From Marinobacter sp. es.042 (GTDB taxonomy: Bacteria > Pseudomonadota > Gammaproteobacteria > Pseudomonadales > Oleiphilaceae), in NCBI RefSeq assembly GCF_900188315.1, contig NZ_LT897781.1, positions 2,914,001-2,978,000 on the forward strand: a stretch of 64,000 nt of DNA. The letters run 5' to 3'. Positions 7,877 through 16,057 of the stretch are shown here, one piece after another; positions within the stretch are counted from its first letter, which is position 1, and every line of letters begins with the position of its first letter. Under the pieces are notes generated by a model that worked only from the letters and a program-made list of their open reading frames with translations, was not told where the DNA came from and made no database searches. The position numbers were made by a program, and so were the translations under genes.

Positions 7877-8855
7877 CCCGATGCTGAGCATCATTATCCC
7901 GGTTCACAACGAAGCCGATGTGATTCCGACCCTGTTGAAACGGCTGGATCTTGTCTGCCGCCAACTGCCGGGCCAGGTTGAGCTGCTGTTCGTGGACGAT
8001 GGCAGCCGGGACGATTCTGTTACACAGCTGCTACGGGCCAGGGACCGTTACTCCGGAATCCGTGTCGTTCAGCTCTCCCGGAACTTTGGCAAGGAAGCGG
8101 CCGTTACCGCGGGCCTTGAGAGTGCCCGTGGCGGTGCCGTGGTACTGATGGACGCCGATCTCCAGGATCCCCCGGAGTTGATCCCGAGAATGGTTCAGGC
8201 ATGGCAGCAGGGGGCAGACGTCGTTCTGATGAAACGGCGATCAAGGGCCGGTGAAAGCTGGCTGAAACGCACCACTGCGAGCATTTTCTATCGTCTGATC
8301 AACCACATAAGTGACGCATCGATACCGGTGGATACTGGCGACTTCCGACTGATGAGCCGGCGCACCGTAGATGCCCTCAACCGGTTACCCGAACGCAACC
8401 GCTACCTGAAAGGCATGTTCGCGTGGGTTGGCATGCCAACGGTCACTCTCGAATTTGACCGCGATCCACGCCTGGCAGGCAAAACCAAGTGGAACTATCT
8501 GAAGCTCATGCATCTGGCGATGGAAGGGATTACCTCGTTCTCCACGCGCCCATTGCGGATTGCCCTGATCCTCGGCCTCTTTGCGGCCGGCGCCGGAGGC
8601 CTTTTCGGCACCTGGGAAGTTATCCGGGCACTGGTTTTCGGCATATCCACACCGGGTTACGCCTCCATGATTGCCATGATCACGTTCCTCTCAGGGGTAC
8701 AGCTGCTATGCGTTGGCCTGTTGGGGGAGTATGTCGGTCGGATCTATATGGAGACCAAACAGCGCCCAGTGTTTATTGTTGCGGAAGACAGCGACGACAT
8801 TGCCCAACCGGTTCTCACCCAACTGCGAGTAGCCGGTAATGACCAGAAACATTAA
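7848..8855 (+). CDS. Polyprenyl-phosphate glycosyltransferase (GT2, GtrB/ArnC-like)
   Basis: 335 residues from MKNRQLTFSN; a further start at 7881 is possible. The GT-A fold shows IIIPVHNEADVI, LLFVDDGSRDDS, the DxD-like VLMDADLQDPPEL and the family hallmark VDTGDFRLMSRR. The C-terminal third has two membrane helices (about 235-260 and 275-300), as in ArnC, DPM1-type and GtrB enzymes. These transfer a sugar from a nucleotide donor to undecaprenyl phosphate on the cytoplasmic face. The overlap with gtrA and with the following ArnT-like gene points to a three-part make, flip and transfer module. The sugar cannot be told from sequence. Confidence 0.85.
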   Translation: MKNRQLTFSNPMLSIIIPVHNEADVIPTLLKRLDLVCRQLPGQVELLFVDDGSRDDSVTQLLRARDRYSGIRVVQLSRNFGKEAAVTAGLESARGGAVVLMDADLQDPPELIPRMVQAWQQGADVVLMKRRSRAGESWLKRTTASIFYRLINHISDASIPVDTGDFRLMSRRTVDALNRLPERNRYLKGMFAWVGMPTVTLEFDRDPRLAGKTKWNYLKLMHLAMEGITSFSTRPLRIALILGLFAAGAGGLFGTWEVIRALVFGISTPGYASMIAMITFLSGVQLLCVGLLGEYVGRIYMETKQRPVFIVAEDSDDIAQPVLTQLRVAGNDQKH

Positions 8856-10386
8856 CAACCTGCTCTGGCTCCTGTTTGCCGTGCTTGCCGCACGGCTCGG
8901 ACTGGCGGCGATACTGCCGCTGGCGGACACTACCGAACCGCGCTATGCCGAAATTGCCCGCATAATGGCCCACACCGGAGATTGGATAACCCCATGGTTC
9001 GACTACGGAGTGCCGTTCTGGGGCAAGCCACCACTGTCGTTCTGGGCGCAGGCATTGTCGTTCAAATTGCTGGGTGTTTCTGAGTTCGCGGGCAGGCTGC
9101 CCTCCTGGCTGGCCAATGTCATTATCGTCTACTTGGTCTTCACCCTGCGTCGTTACCTGCATCCCGAACGCGACAGCCAAGCGGCAACGTCGGCCGGCCT
9201 CTGGGCCGCCCTGATTTACGCCACCACGGCCCTGGGCTTCCTGACGGCGGGCACGGTGATGACCGATTCGTTCCTTGCCCTCGGCTCAACGCTGGTGCTG
9301 ACCAGTCTTGTGGTTCGTCTTCAGGGCGGCCCCATGGTGTGGGGCTGGCTCTTCTTTATCGGTCTTGCCATCGGCCTGCTCGCCAAGGGCCCGCTGATTC
9401 TGGTTCTGACCGGGCTGCCGGTTTTTCTCTGGGTTGCGACGACCCGACGCTGGCTGATCCTGTGGCAGCAGCTGCCCTGGCTACGCGGTTCACTTTTGAT
9501 GATGGCCATTGCAGCCCCCTGGTATGTTCTTGCCGAGCTCAAGACACCCGGTTTTCTCGATTACTTCATCGTGGGAGAACACATCAAGCGATTCCTTGTC
9601 AGTAGCTGGCAGGGTGATCTTTATGGCAACGCACACGAGTTTACCCGGGGCACCATCTGGCTGTACCTGGTTGCCGCCAGTTTCCCCTGGGGTCTGATCG
9701 CGATTGTTGCTTTTGGCGTTAGCCGCTGGCGCCGTCAACCTGCACCACAACAGTGGCAGCCCGTTGAAAAAGGCGTGGGCGGGCTGGTTCTGGCATCCGC
9801 GCTGAGTCCTGCCGTCTTTTTCACCCTCTCCGGCAACATTCTCTGGACCTACGTGCTTCCCGGTTTGCCGTTTCTTGCCGTGCTGGCATCCAGCCTCTGG
9901 CCGAGGGAACTTTCCGGTCGGATGCCGGCCTCCAGTCTGGCTGCAGTGCTGACAATCCCCATGATCGGGATCGCCGCCGCAGGCTGGCTTACCCTGCACC
10001 CGGAGCAACTGAAAACCGAGCGGGATCTGGTCGCGCAAATCGAACAACTCCCCGGCATGAGCGCAGACAATCTGTTTTACCTGGGCAAGGCCCCGTTCTC
10101 GGCACGCTTCTACAGCCGTGGCGATGCTCATGCCATTGCCCAGGAAGACGTTATCGATCGCATTGAATCGGGCAACCTGCAGGAACCCATGGCTCTGGCT
10201 GTAGAGAAGGGCAACACCGCAATGATCAGGCGCCTTGAAGACCTCACCAGACCGATTGAGGAAAACCGTCGCTACCGGCTTTTCCTGTTGAAGCCATCCT
10301 CGGGAAATACCGCGACCAGCTTTCAGGAAAAAAGCAAAACCGGCGGTATCGATTACAATGCATCCAACGATCACCCGCTTAGCTGA
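8839..10386 (+). CDS. ArnT-like integral membrane glycosyltransferase (GT39/GT83)
   Basis: 515 residues with about 11-12 hydrophobic segments. The N-terminal periplasmic loop holds ADTTEPRYAEIARIM, the equivalent of the acidic-ExxRYAEIAREM catalytic signature of ArnT and other lipid A glycosyltransferases, and is followed by FWGKPPLSFWAQA. These enzymes take a sugar from undecaprenyl phosphate and add it to lipid A phosphates or other acceptors on the periplasmic side. The start overlaps the GT2 gene by 17 nt. Because arnA, arnB and arnD are absent here, aminoarabinose is not implied; a hexose or hexosamine is equally likely. Confidence 0.85.
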   Translation: MTRNINNLLWLLFAVLAARLGLAAILPLADTTEPRYAEIARIMAHTGDWITPWFDYGVPFWGKPPLSFWAQALSFKLLGVSEFAGRLPSWLANVIIVYLVFTLRRYLHPERDSQAATSAGLWAALIYATTALGFLTAGTVMTDSFLALGSTLVLTSLVVRLQGGPMVWGWLFFIGLAIGLLAKGPLILVLTGLPVFLWVATTRRWLILWQQLPWLRGSLLMMAIAAPWYVLAELKTPGFLDYFIVGEHIKRFLVSSWQGDLYGNAHEFTRGTIWLYLVAASFPWGLIAIVAFGVSRWRRQPAPQQWQPVEKGVGGLVLASALSPAVFFTLSGNILWTYVLPGLPFLAVLASSLWPRELSGRMPASSLAAVLTIPMIGIAAAGWLTLHPEQLKTERDLVAQIEQLPGMSADNLFYLGKAPFSARFYSRGDAHAIAQEDVIDRIESGNLQEPMALAVEKGNTAMIRRLEDLTRPIEENRRYRLFLLKPSSGNTATSFQEKSKTGGIDYNASNDHPLS

Positions 10387-10408
10387 AAACCAACCGGATT
10401 CCTGCTGT

Positions 10409-11092
10409 ATGCGAATATTGCTGATTGAAGACGATCATCTTTTGGCCAACACCATGCTGGGTATGTTGCGTGACGAGCAGAACACCGTTGACTGGCTGGA
10501 TGACGGCCAGCAGGCGCTCAATGCACTCCTGAACGATAGCTTCGATCTGGCCATCCTGGATCTGACGCTGCCCCGCGTGGACGGGCTGGATATCGTGAAA
10601 AAGGTACGCAGCCAGGGTATCGAGACGCCGGTCATCATCCTCACCGCCCGCGGCGATCTGGACGAAAAACTTCAGGGCCTCAATGCGGGCGCTGACGACT
10701 ACCTGACGAAGCCCTTCGCCATGGCGGAACTGAAAGCTCGAATTCGGGCCGTTACGCGGCGCGGAGCCGGTGTCCGGACAGGCGGTCTGCAGGTGGGCAG
10801 GCTGATTCTGGACCCCGATTCAGGCCAGCTCAAGCTGGGGACCGAAACGGCGGCTCTTCCGCGCAGCGAATTCCAGATTCTGCACTACCTGATGCGCCAC
10901 CCCGACCAGGTGGCAACCCGCCGTCGGCTGGAAGAGCAGCTGTATGGTTGGGAGCAGGGCGCAGAGAGTAATGCCCTTGAGGTGCATGTCCATCATTTGC
11001 GCCGGCGCGTTGGCAAACAGACCATCCGCACCGTCCGTGGCGTTGGCTACATGCTGGACAGCAAGGCCGCTGCGGAGGTTTCTCCCGAATGA
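10409..11092 (+). CDS. OmpR-family response regulator, PmrA/QseB-like
   Basis: 227 residues from MRILLIEDDHLL; the extra upstream residues overlap the previous gene. The receiver domain has the acidic pair Glu7-Asp8-Asp9, phospho-acceptor Asp51 in LAILDLTLPRVDG and the KPF lysine. A winged helix occupies about 125-220 (EVHVHHLRRRVGKQTIRTVRGVGYML). The sequence is closest in style to QseB, PmrA and BasR. It lies in the same transcription unit as the decoration genes and its stop overlaps the kinase start (ATGA). YTTAAG-N5-YTTAAG boxes upstream of both gene blocks are the site type this subfamily binds, so it probably controls them and itself. Confidence 0.88.
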   Translation: MRILLIEDDHLLANTMLGMLRDEQNTVDWLDDGQQALNALLNDSFDLAILDLTLPRVDGLDIVKKVRSQGIETPVIILTARGDLDEKLQGLNAGADDYLTKPFAMAELKARIRAVTRRGAGVRTGGLQVGRLILDPDSGQLKLGTETAALPRSEFQILHYLMRHPDQVATRRRLEEQLYGWEQGAESNALEVHVHHLRRRVGKQTIRTVRGVGYMLDSKAAAEVSPE

Positions 11093-12501
11093 GCCTGACC
11101 CGAAAACTGATCCTTCTGATCACCAGCACGGTGTTCTTCATCACTCTGATTGCTGCCGGCTGGGGCTTCTACGTCAGCGACCATCAACTGGAAGAGCTTT
11201 TCGACGCGGAGCTGGCCCAGAGCACCCGCATTGTCCAGGGCCTGGTTGAGCATCTCTCTTCCACGCAGTCGATGGAGCAGATCAGTCATACCCTGGAGAA
11301 GACGCTCCAACTGCCAGACGGCGTGTACCAGGGCGACGAGGAGGAGAATGAAATCCTGCCCGGCGGCGCGGGCCACAAATACGAACGGAAGCTGGCCTTT
11401 GAGGTCTGGTCGCCGGACCGGGAGCCGATTCTGGACACCCTGCGCGCCAACGATTCGCAGGGCCTGGAGCGTGGTTTCGGATGGCAGGAAGTAGCCGGAT
11501 ATCAATGGCGAACCTTCACCCTTGAAGATCCGGCGACCGGTTTCTGGATCCGCACGGCCCAGCGTGAAGATGTCCGGGATGAACTCAGCCAGGAAATCGC
11601 TCTCGGCAACGTACTGCCTTTCCTGATCGTGCTGCCCGTGCTGGCTCTGGCAGTGCTGGTGTCGATCCAGGTGGGCTTCCAGCCACTTAGAAAGCTCGAG
11701 AAGCCCGTACGCAACATGGCCCCGGAAAATATACACCCACTGGACGACCGGCAGGCGCCCAAGGAAGTCGCCGGTCTGGTGCAGGCGGTGAATGGTCTGC
11801 TCCGACGCCTCAACCAGGCCCTGGAACGGGAGAGGCGGTTTTCTGCCGATGCCGCCCATGAACTGAGGACACCGCTTACGGCCCTGCGTCTGAATCTGGA
11901 AAAAGTCTACGAGAACGACCCGGAGCAATACGGCGATCTGATCCAGTCCGTGGACCGCATGGTGCACCTGGTTGAGCAGATGCTGCTGCTCAACCGCGTC
12001 GACTCTGGTGCCGATTTCACCCCGGAATACCACAACCTGTCTGCCATCGTGGAACAGAGCATTGCCGATGTGGCACCGCTGGCCCTGAAAAAGGACATCG
12101 ACCCCGTGCTGCAGGACGATGCCGGTCAGGCCCTGGTCTCCTGCCACAGTGCCTTGATCAACACCCTCATGCGCTCCCTGCTGGCGAACGCCATCCAGTA
12201 CAGCCCCGAACACACAAGCATCGAAACACACCTCACGCCTGCCGGTGAGGGATACCATATAACCGTGTGCGACCAGGGCCCCGGCATCCCAGCCGAGGCA
12301 CGTGAGCGGGCTTTGAGCCGTTTTGTCCGGCTGGACCAGCGACTCGGTGGTGGCGCGGGTCTCGGGCTGGCCATCGCCAGGCGCATCGCTGAACTTCATG
12401 GTGGCCAGCTCACCCTGGGCGACCGGCCGGATGGCAACTCGGGCCTGTGCGTCAGCATCTGGCTCCCGGCCCGTGCCACCTCTCGTCTCAAGAAGGTTTA
12501 A
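11089..12501 (+). CDS. Sensor histidine kinase, PmrB/QseC-like
   Basis: 470 residues. The first membrane helix is at about 7-27, a periplasmic sensor domain at 28-175 and a second helix at about 178-200. HAMP and HisKA follow, with the phospho-acceptor in SADAAHELRTPLTALR. The HATPase_c domain has N-box LLANAIQYSP, DQGPGIPAEA and GGGAGLGLAIARRIAELHGG. The periplasmic part is rich in acidic residues (for example QGDEEENEILPGG), which in PmrB-like sensors can bind cations; whether it does so here is inference. Its stop codon overlaps the first half of a PmrA-like box feeding the next genes. Confidence 0.88.
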   Translation: MSLTRKLILLITSTVFFITLIAAGWGFYVSDHQLEELFDAELAQSTRIVQGLVEHLSSTQSMEQISHTLEKTLQLPDGVYQGDEEENEILPGGAGHKYERKLAFEVWSPDREPILDTLRANDSQGLERGFGWQEVAGYQWRTFTLEDPATGFWIRTAQREDVRDELSQEIALGNVLPFLIVLPVLALAVLVSIQVGFQPLRKLEKPVRNMAPENIHPLDDRQAPKEVAGLVQAVNGLLRRLNQALERERRFSADAAHELRTPLTALRLNLEKVYENDPEQYGDLIQSVDRMVHLVEQMLLLNRVDSGADFTPEYHNLSAIVEQSIADVAPLALKKDIDPVLQDDAGQALVSCHSALINTLMRSLLANAIQYSPEHTSIETHLTPAGEGYHITVCDQGPGIPAEARERALSRFVRLDQRLGGGAGLGLAIARRIAELHGGQLTLGDRPDGNSGLCVSIWLPARATSRLKKV

Positions 12502-12529
12502 GGTTGTTTTAAGGTTTGAGGAGGATACT
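12497..12529 (+). promoter_or_regulatory. PmrA-box-like operator 4 and -10-like element
   Basis: TTTAAG-GTTGT-TTTAAG at 12497-12513, overlapping the kinase stop codon, then 10 bp later GATACT (12524-12529) as a possible -10. The distance from box to hexamer equals that of box 3 before gtrA. This would give the second block of glycosyltransferase genes its own copy of the same control. Confidence 0.6.
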
Positions 12530-12594
12530 CCGGCCCAATTGAACAGGGCCGACAGACGGCCCGGTTGATATTCCGTTTTCGAGGATGTCTTTAC

Positions 12595-13362
12595 ATGGGT
12601 CAGGAAAGAACTCTTTCGCTGGTTATACCGGCCAAGGATGAAGAAGCCAACATCGCTACCCTGCTGACCGAGGCCTATGGGGTAATGCGTGACTATCACG
12701 GCTTTGAGGTGGTGCTGGTGGATGATGGCAGCACCGACAGCACGCTGGACACAGCCGTTCGGACAGCCCGGGCCCTCGGGGGCCGGTTGTTGACCATTCG
12801 CCACGAGCGCAGCATCGGCCAGAGCGGTGCCCTGGCATCGGGTATCCGACAGGCCCGGAGTAAGTTGATTGTTACCATGGATGGCGATGGCCAGAATGAT
12901 CCGGCCGACATTCCCGCCATGCTGCAGAAAGCCAACACCATGCGGAACCCGGACTTCTGTATTGCCGGCTATCGCAAGAATCGCAAGGACACTGCGTGGA
13001 AGCGCTTCCAGTCACGCCTGGCCAATCGCGTGCGGGATGCACTTCTTCATGATGGCGTGCCCGATACCGGTTGCGGCCTGAAGCTGTTTCCCCGGGAAAC
13101 CTTCCTCAAACTCCCCTGGTTCGATCACGGACACCGATTCATCCCGGCGCTGGTACGAGGGATCGGCGGTGACATTGCCATCGTGGAGGTAAACCACCGC
13201 CCACGCACCGCAGGGATTTCCAAATACAACGCCTGGAACCGGACCTGGGCCGGCATCCTGGATCTGCTCGGTGTACTCTGGTTGCTGCACCGCACCCGGG
13301 TTCCTGTTATCAGCAGTGCCGGTCAGGCCGATCCACAGGGATCGGTGGCGGAGCGCTCCTGA
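12595..13362 (+). CDS. Family 2 glycosyltransferase, second polyprenyl-phosphate-type enzyme
   Basis: 255 residues from MGQERTLSLVIPAKDEEAN. GAGG lies upstream of the ATG at 12595; the in-frame ATG at 12565 has poorer signals. It has VVLVDDGSTDST, VTMDGDGQNDP (DxD) and the VPDTGCGLKLFPRE block typical of polyprenyl-phosphate sugar synthases. Unlike the enzyme at 7848 it lacks the paired C-terminal membrane helices; only one hydrophobic stretch (about 215-235) is seen. It is therefore DPM1-like and may need the adjacent membrane protein or ArnT-like enzyme for membrane contact. Its stop codon lies one base before the next start. Confidence 0.85.
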   Translation: MGQERTLSLVIPAKDEEANIATLLTEAYGVMRDYHGFEVVLVDDGSTDSTLDTAVRTARALGGRLLTIRHERSIGQSGALASGIRQARSKLIVTMDGDGQNDPADIPAMLQKANTMRNPDFCIAGYRKNRKDTAWKRFQSRLANRVRDALLHDGVPDTGCGLKLFPRETFLKLPWFDHGHRFIPALVRGIGGDIAIVEVNHRPRTAGISKYNAWNRTWAGILDLLGVLWLLHRTRVPVISSAGQADPQGSVAERS

Positions 13363-13363
13363 C

Positions 13364-14032
13364 ATGATCAACAGTTCCCGCTGGCTGGCCTTCGCAGCCC
13401 TGGTGCTGGTTGGCTATCTGACCATCCACAACGGCTGGCTCGACTTCATTGCCGACCAGAATGAAGTGGCGAACTATCTCCACAGTCATGGTGTCGGCGG
13501 ATTGGTGGTGATTACCCTCGCCGGCGCATTGTTTACCGGCCTCGGCGCTCCACGCCAGTTGCTCGCCTTCGTGCTGGGTTTTGCACTGGGCGGGCTCAAC
13601 GGGACACTGCTGTCGACCCTGGCCGCCGCCATTGGGGCCACCGGCTGTTTCCTGACCGCCCGCTGGCTGCTGCGAACGCCATTGAGCAGGCGGTTCAGCC
13701 ATCGCATGCAGCAGTTTGATCGCCTGTTCCGGGAGCAGACGCTGTTGAAGGTTCTCATGGTGCGTTTGCTGCCGGTGGGCAGTAACCTGGTGACCAACCT
13801 TGTCGCAGGCTGCTCCGGGATCCGTTTCTCACCGTTCCTGTTCGGCAGCACCCTGGGCTATCTGCCCCAGATGCTGGTGTTTGCCCTGGCCGGTGCCGGT
13901 ATCGGCAATGCCAATGCCTATCAGCTTGCCGTGAGCATCGGCTTTTTCATTCTCGCCTCGCTGATTGGTGCTTTTCTCTATCACAACCAGAGGGCCAGGA
14001 CGCTGGCCGATTCCGTTTCCGACTCTCTCTGA
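13364..14032 (+). CDS. TVP38/TMEM64 (DedA-like, VTT domain) membrane protein
   Basis: 222 residues from MINSSRWLAF, one base after the upstream stop, with GGAG in front. Several membrane helices are present. The VTT signature is spread over LFTGLGAPRQLLAFVLGFALGG, an amphipathic arm near RTPLSRRFSHRMQQFD, and VRLLPVGSNLVTNLVAGCSGI (both long stretches quoted only in part here: GAPRQLLAFVLGFALGG; VRLLPVGSNLVTNL). DedA and VTT proteins are linked to lipid carrier flipping and undecaprenyl-phosphate recycling. That fits its place between a GT2 and an ArnT-like gene, which release the carrier in the periplasm. Confidence 0.82.
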   Translation: MINSSRWLAFAALVLVGYLTIHNGWLDFIADQNEVANYLHSHGVGGLVVITLAGALFTGLGAPRQLLAFVLGFALGGLNGTLLSTLAAAIGATGCFLTARWLLRTPLSRRFSHRMQQFDRLFREQTLLKVLMVRLLPVGSNLVTNLVAGCSGIRFSPFLFGSTLGYLPQMLVFALAGAGIGNANAYQLAVSIGFFILASLIGAFLYHNQRARTLADSVSDSL

Positions 14033-14041
14033 GACCGAACC

Positions 14042-15790
14042 ATGCCTGCATCACCCTTCGTCCGCCACCTGCCGGACACCGTGTTTAACCTGTCCCGCAA
14101 TCAACTCCTGCTGTTACTGCTGGCCTTTGCCGCAGTCGTGATTTTTACCGGGATCGGACTACGTTCCCCCTGGCCTGCCGACGAACCGAGGTTCGCGGAA
14201 GTGGCCCGCGAAATGGTCGCCTCCGGGCAATGGCTGATCCCCATGCGGGGTGGTGAGTTCTACCCCGACAAGCCACCGGTGTTCATGTGGAGTATTGCCT
14301 TCTTTTACTGGCTGACCGGCAACCTGAAGATTGCATTCCTGCTGCCCAATGCGCTGTGTAGCCTGCTGACACTGGGACTGGTCTTTGATCTGGGCACCCG
14401 CCTGTGGAACCAGCGGACCGGTGCCATCGCGGTCATGTTGCTGATGCTTGCGCCCCAGTTCGTGATCCAGGCCCAGAAAGCCCAGATCGACGCCATGGTC
14501 GCCTGCTGGATTGCGGTTGCTTGCTACGGCCTGATCCGACACTTTTTCACCGGGCCCGCCTGGGGCTGGTACTTCGTCGGCTGGGCGTTTATGGGGCTCG
14601 GGATCATCACCAAAGGGGTTGGCTTCCTGCCGGCGCTGATGCTCATTCCGATCGTGGTCATGAAGCTTCGCGATCGCGCATTGTTCCGTGGCACGCTCAC
14701 CTGGCGCTGCGCACTGGGCCCGCTGGCCATGCTGGCAGTGGTTGCCGCCTGGCTGATTCCCATGGTGCTTTACGTTAACAATCTCGGCACCGAAGAGGCC
14801 CTGGCCTATCGGAACAATATCCTGTTCAAGCAGACCGGCGAGCGCTATGCCGACTCATGGGGCCATATCCAGCCCTGGTACTATTACCTCACCAGCGTCA
14901 TCCCCTCGCTCTGGTTTCCTCTTCCGCTGTTGCTCCTGGCCTTGATCCGGCCCCTGTCTGAAACCGCCCGGTACCGGCCGATTATTCCTGTACTTCTGGG
15001 CTGGATTGCCCTGGTCATCGTGTTTTTCAGCCTCAGCCCCGGCAAGCGCGGTGTTTACCTGTTGCCAGCATTGCCCATGCTGGCCCTGATTCTCGCCCCG
15101 CTGCTCAGCAGCCAGAAACCGGCGGGGTGGTTTCCGCCGCTCCTGACAGGTGTGCAGTTCCTGCTCGGTATCGCGTTGATGGCGGTTGGCGTCCTGGCCT
15201 GGAACGACCACCCCAGGCTGGTTGAAAAAGTGGCCGACTACAGCACCGACCCGGCCAAACTGCACGAGGCGGGGACGTTCGTCTTCGTCATAGGACTGGC
15301 CTGGCTGATCACCCTGTTCGGGTTCTGGCGCTCCCGTGCGCTGGGGCGTCTGTTCCTGGCCATGATGATCACCTGGCTGCTGCTGGGCACCTGGGGCTAT
15401 CGAATTCTTGAGCCGCTTCGAACTCCTCGCAACGTTCTGGCCGCCGCAGAACAGCATATCCCGCCCGGCGGGCAGCTCGGCATGATCGACTTCCGGGAAC
15501 AGTTCCTGCTGTTTTCCAAACGCGACTTTACCCATTTCAGCTTCTTTACCGGTCGGGAACAGGAAAATCGCAATGCCTGGTTGTGGATGAGCGAAACCGA
15601 GGACAGCTATCTCCTCGTCGCCGATCAGATTGAGTTACCCTGCTTCACCAAAGAGGGTGCCATTCCCGTGGGCACGGCCCACCGGGACAGCTACCTATTA
15701 TTGACTGATGAACAAATGAACCCCAGCTGCGCACCACCAGACAAGGTCAAACGGTTTACCACGCCTGAGCCCGGCAGTTGGCAGGATTGA
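14042..15790 (+). CDS. Second ArnT-like integral membrane glycosyltransferase
   Basis: 582 residues with about 12 hydrophobic segments. The N-terminal periplasmic loop carries WPADEPRFAEVAREMV, a close match to the ArnT catalytic signature, then EFYPDKPPVFMWS. The mid-protein KRGVYLLPALPMLAL block is also shared with ArnT and GT83 members. It ends a second GT2-VTT-GT39 module behind PmrA-like box 4. It resembles the gene at 8839 only at family level, so the two probably use different sugars or acceptors rather than being a recent duplication. The start follows the VTT gene by 9 nt. Confidence 0.85.
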   Translation: MPASPFVRHLPDTVFNLSRNQLLLLLLAFAAVVIFTGIGLRSPWPADEPRFAEVAREMVASGQWLIPMRGGEFYPDKPPVFMWSIAFFYWLTGNLKIAFLLPNALCSLLTLGLVFDLGTRLWNQRTGAIAVMLLMLAPQFVIQAQKAQIDAMVACWIAVACYGLIRHFFTGPAWGWYFVGWAFMGLGIITKGVGFLPALMLIPIVVMKLRDRALFRGTLTWRCALGPLAMLAVVAAWLIPMVLYVNNLGTEEALAYRNNILFKQTGERYADSWGHIQPWYYYLTSVIPSLWFPLPLLLLALIRPLSETARYRPIIPVLLGWIALVIVFFSLSPGKRGVYLLPALPMLALILAPLLSSQKPAGWFPPLLTGVQFLLGIALMAVGVLAWNDHPRLVEKVADYSTDPAKLHEAGTFVFVIGLAWLITLFGFWRSRALGRLFLAMMITWLLLGTWGYRILEPLRTPRNVLAAAEQHIPPGGQLGMIDFREQFLLFSKRDFTHFSFFTGREQENRNAWLWMSETEDSYLLVADQIELPCFTKEGAIPVGTAHRDSYLLLTDEQMNPSCAPPDKVKRFTTPEPGSWQD

Positions 15791-15820
15791 GCTGGCGAGG
15801 GATTAAGAGAAGAAGAAACG

Positions 15821-16051
15821 ATGAAAAAGCATGAAATTAAAGCCCGTCGGGAAGAAAACCGTGTTGATTCCGTGAAAATCGTACGATCCCCCTCGAATGC
15901 GCACGAATGGGTCATACTTTTTAAGGATATTGAAGGAAAGACCTTTTTCCTGATATCCGACGACGATCATGTTTGCAGCTACGCAAACCTGGATGCGACC
16001 GTCGAGGCACTCGACGCTCTGGGATTTGCCCGTGCCGAAGTGCTGTTCTGA
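15821..16051 (+). CDS. Small conserved-looking cytoplasmic protein, unknown
   Basis: 76 residues, MKKHEIKARREENRVDSVKI onward, with a basic start and an alternating beta-type middle (WVILFKDIEGKTFFLISDDD), then a short helix. A purine-rich AAGAGAAGAAG stretch precedes the ATG. It lies 30 nt after the second ArnT-like gene, so it could be the tail of that transcript, and converges on the histidine kinase with a 6-nt gap. I do not recognise the family. Codon use looks like its neighbours and the plus-strand reading is not shadowed by any opposing gene, which supports a real gene. Confidence 0.65.
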   Translation: MKKHEIKARREENRVDSVKIVRSPSNAHEWVILFKDIEGKTFFLISDDDHVCSYANLDATVEALDALGFARAEVLF

Positions 16052-16057
16052 CAGGCC

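Noticed and set aside
11047..12804. Long open frame (585 codons) on the minus strand opposite the PmrB-like kinase
   Set aside because: It is a shadow of the kinase in GC-rich DNA: no family motifs, no start signals, and it runs into the next plus-strand gene.
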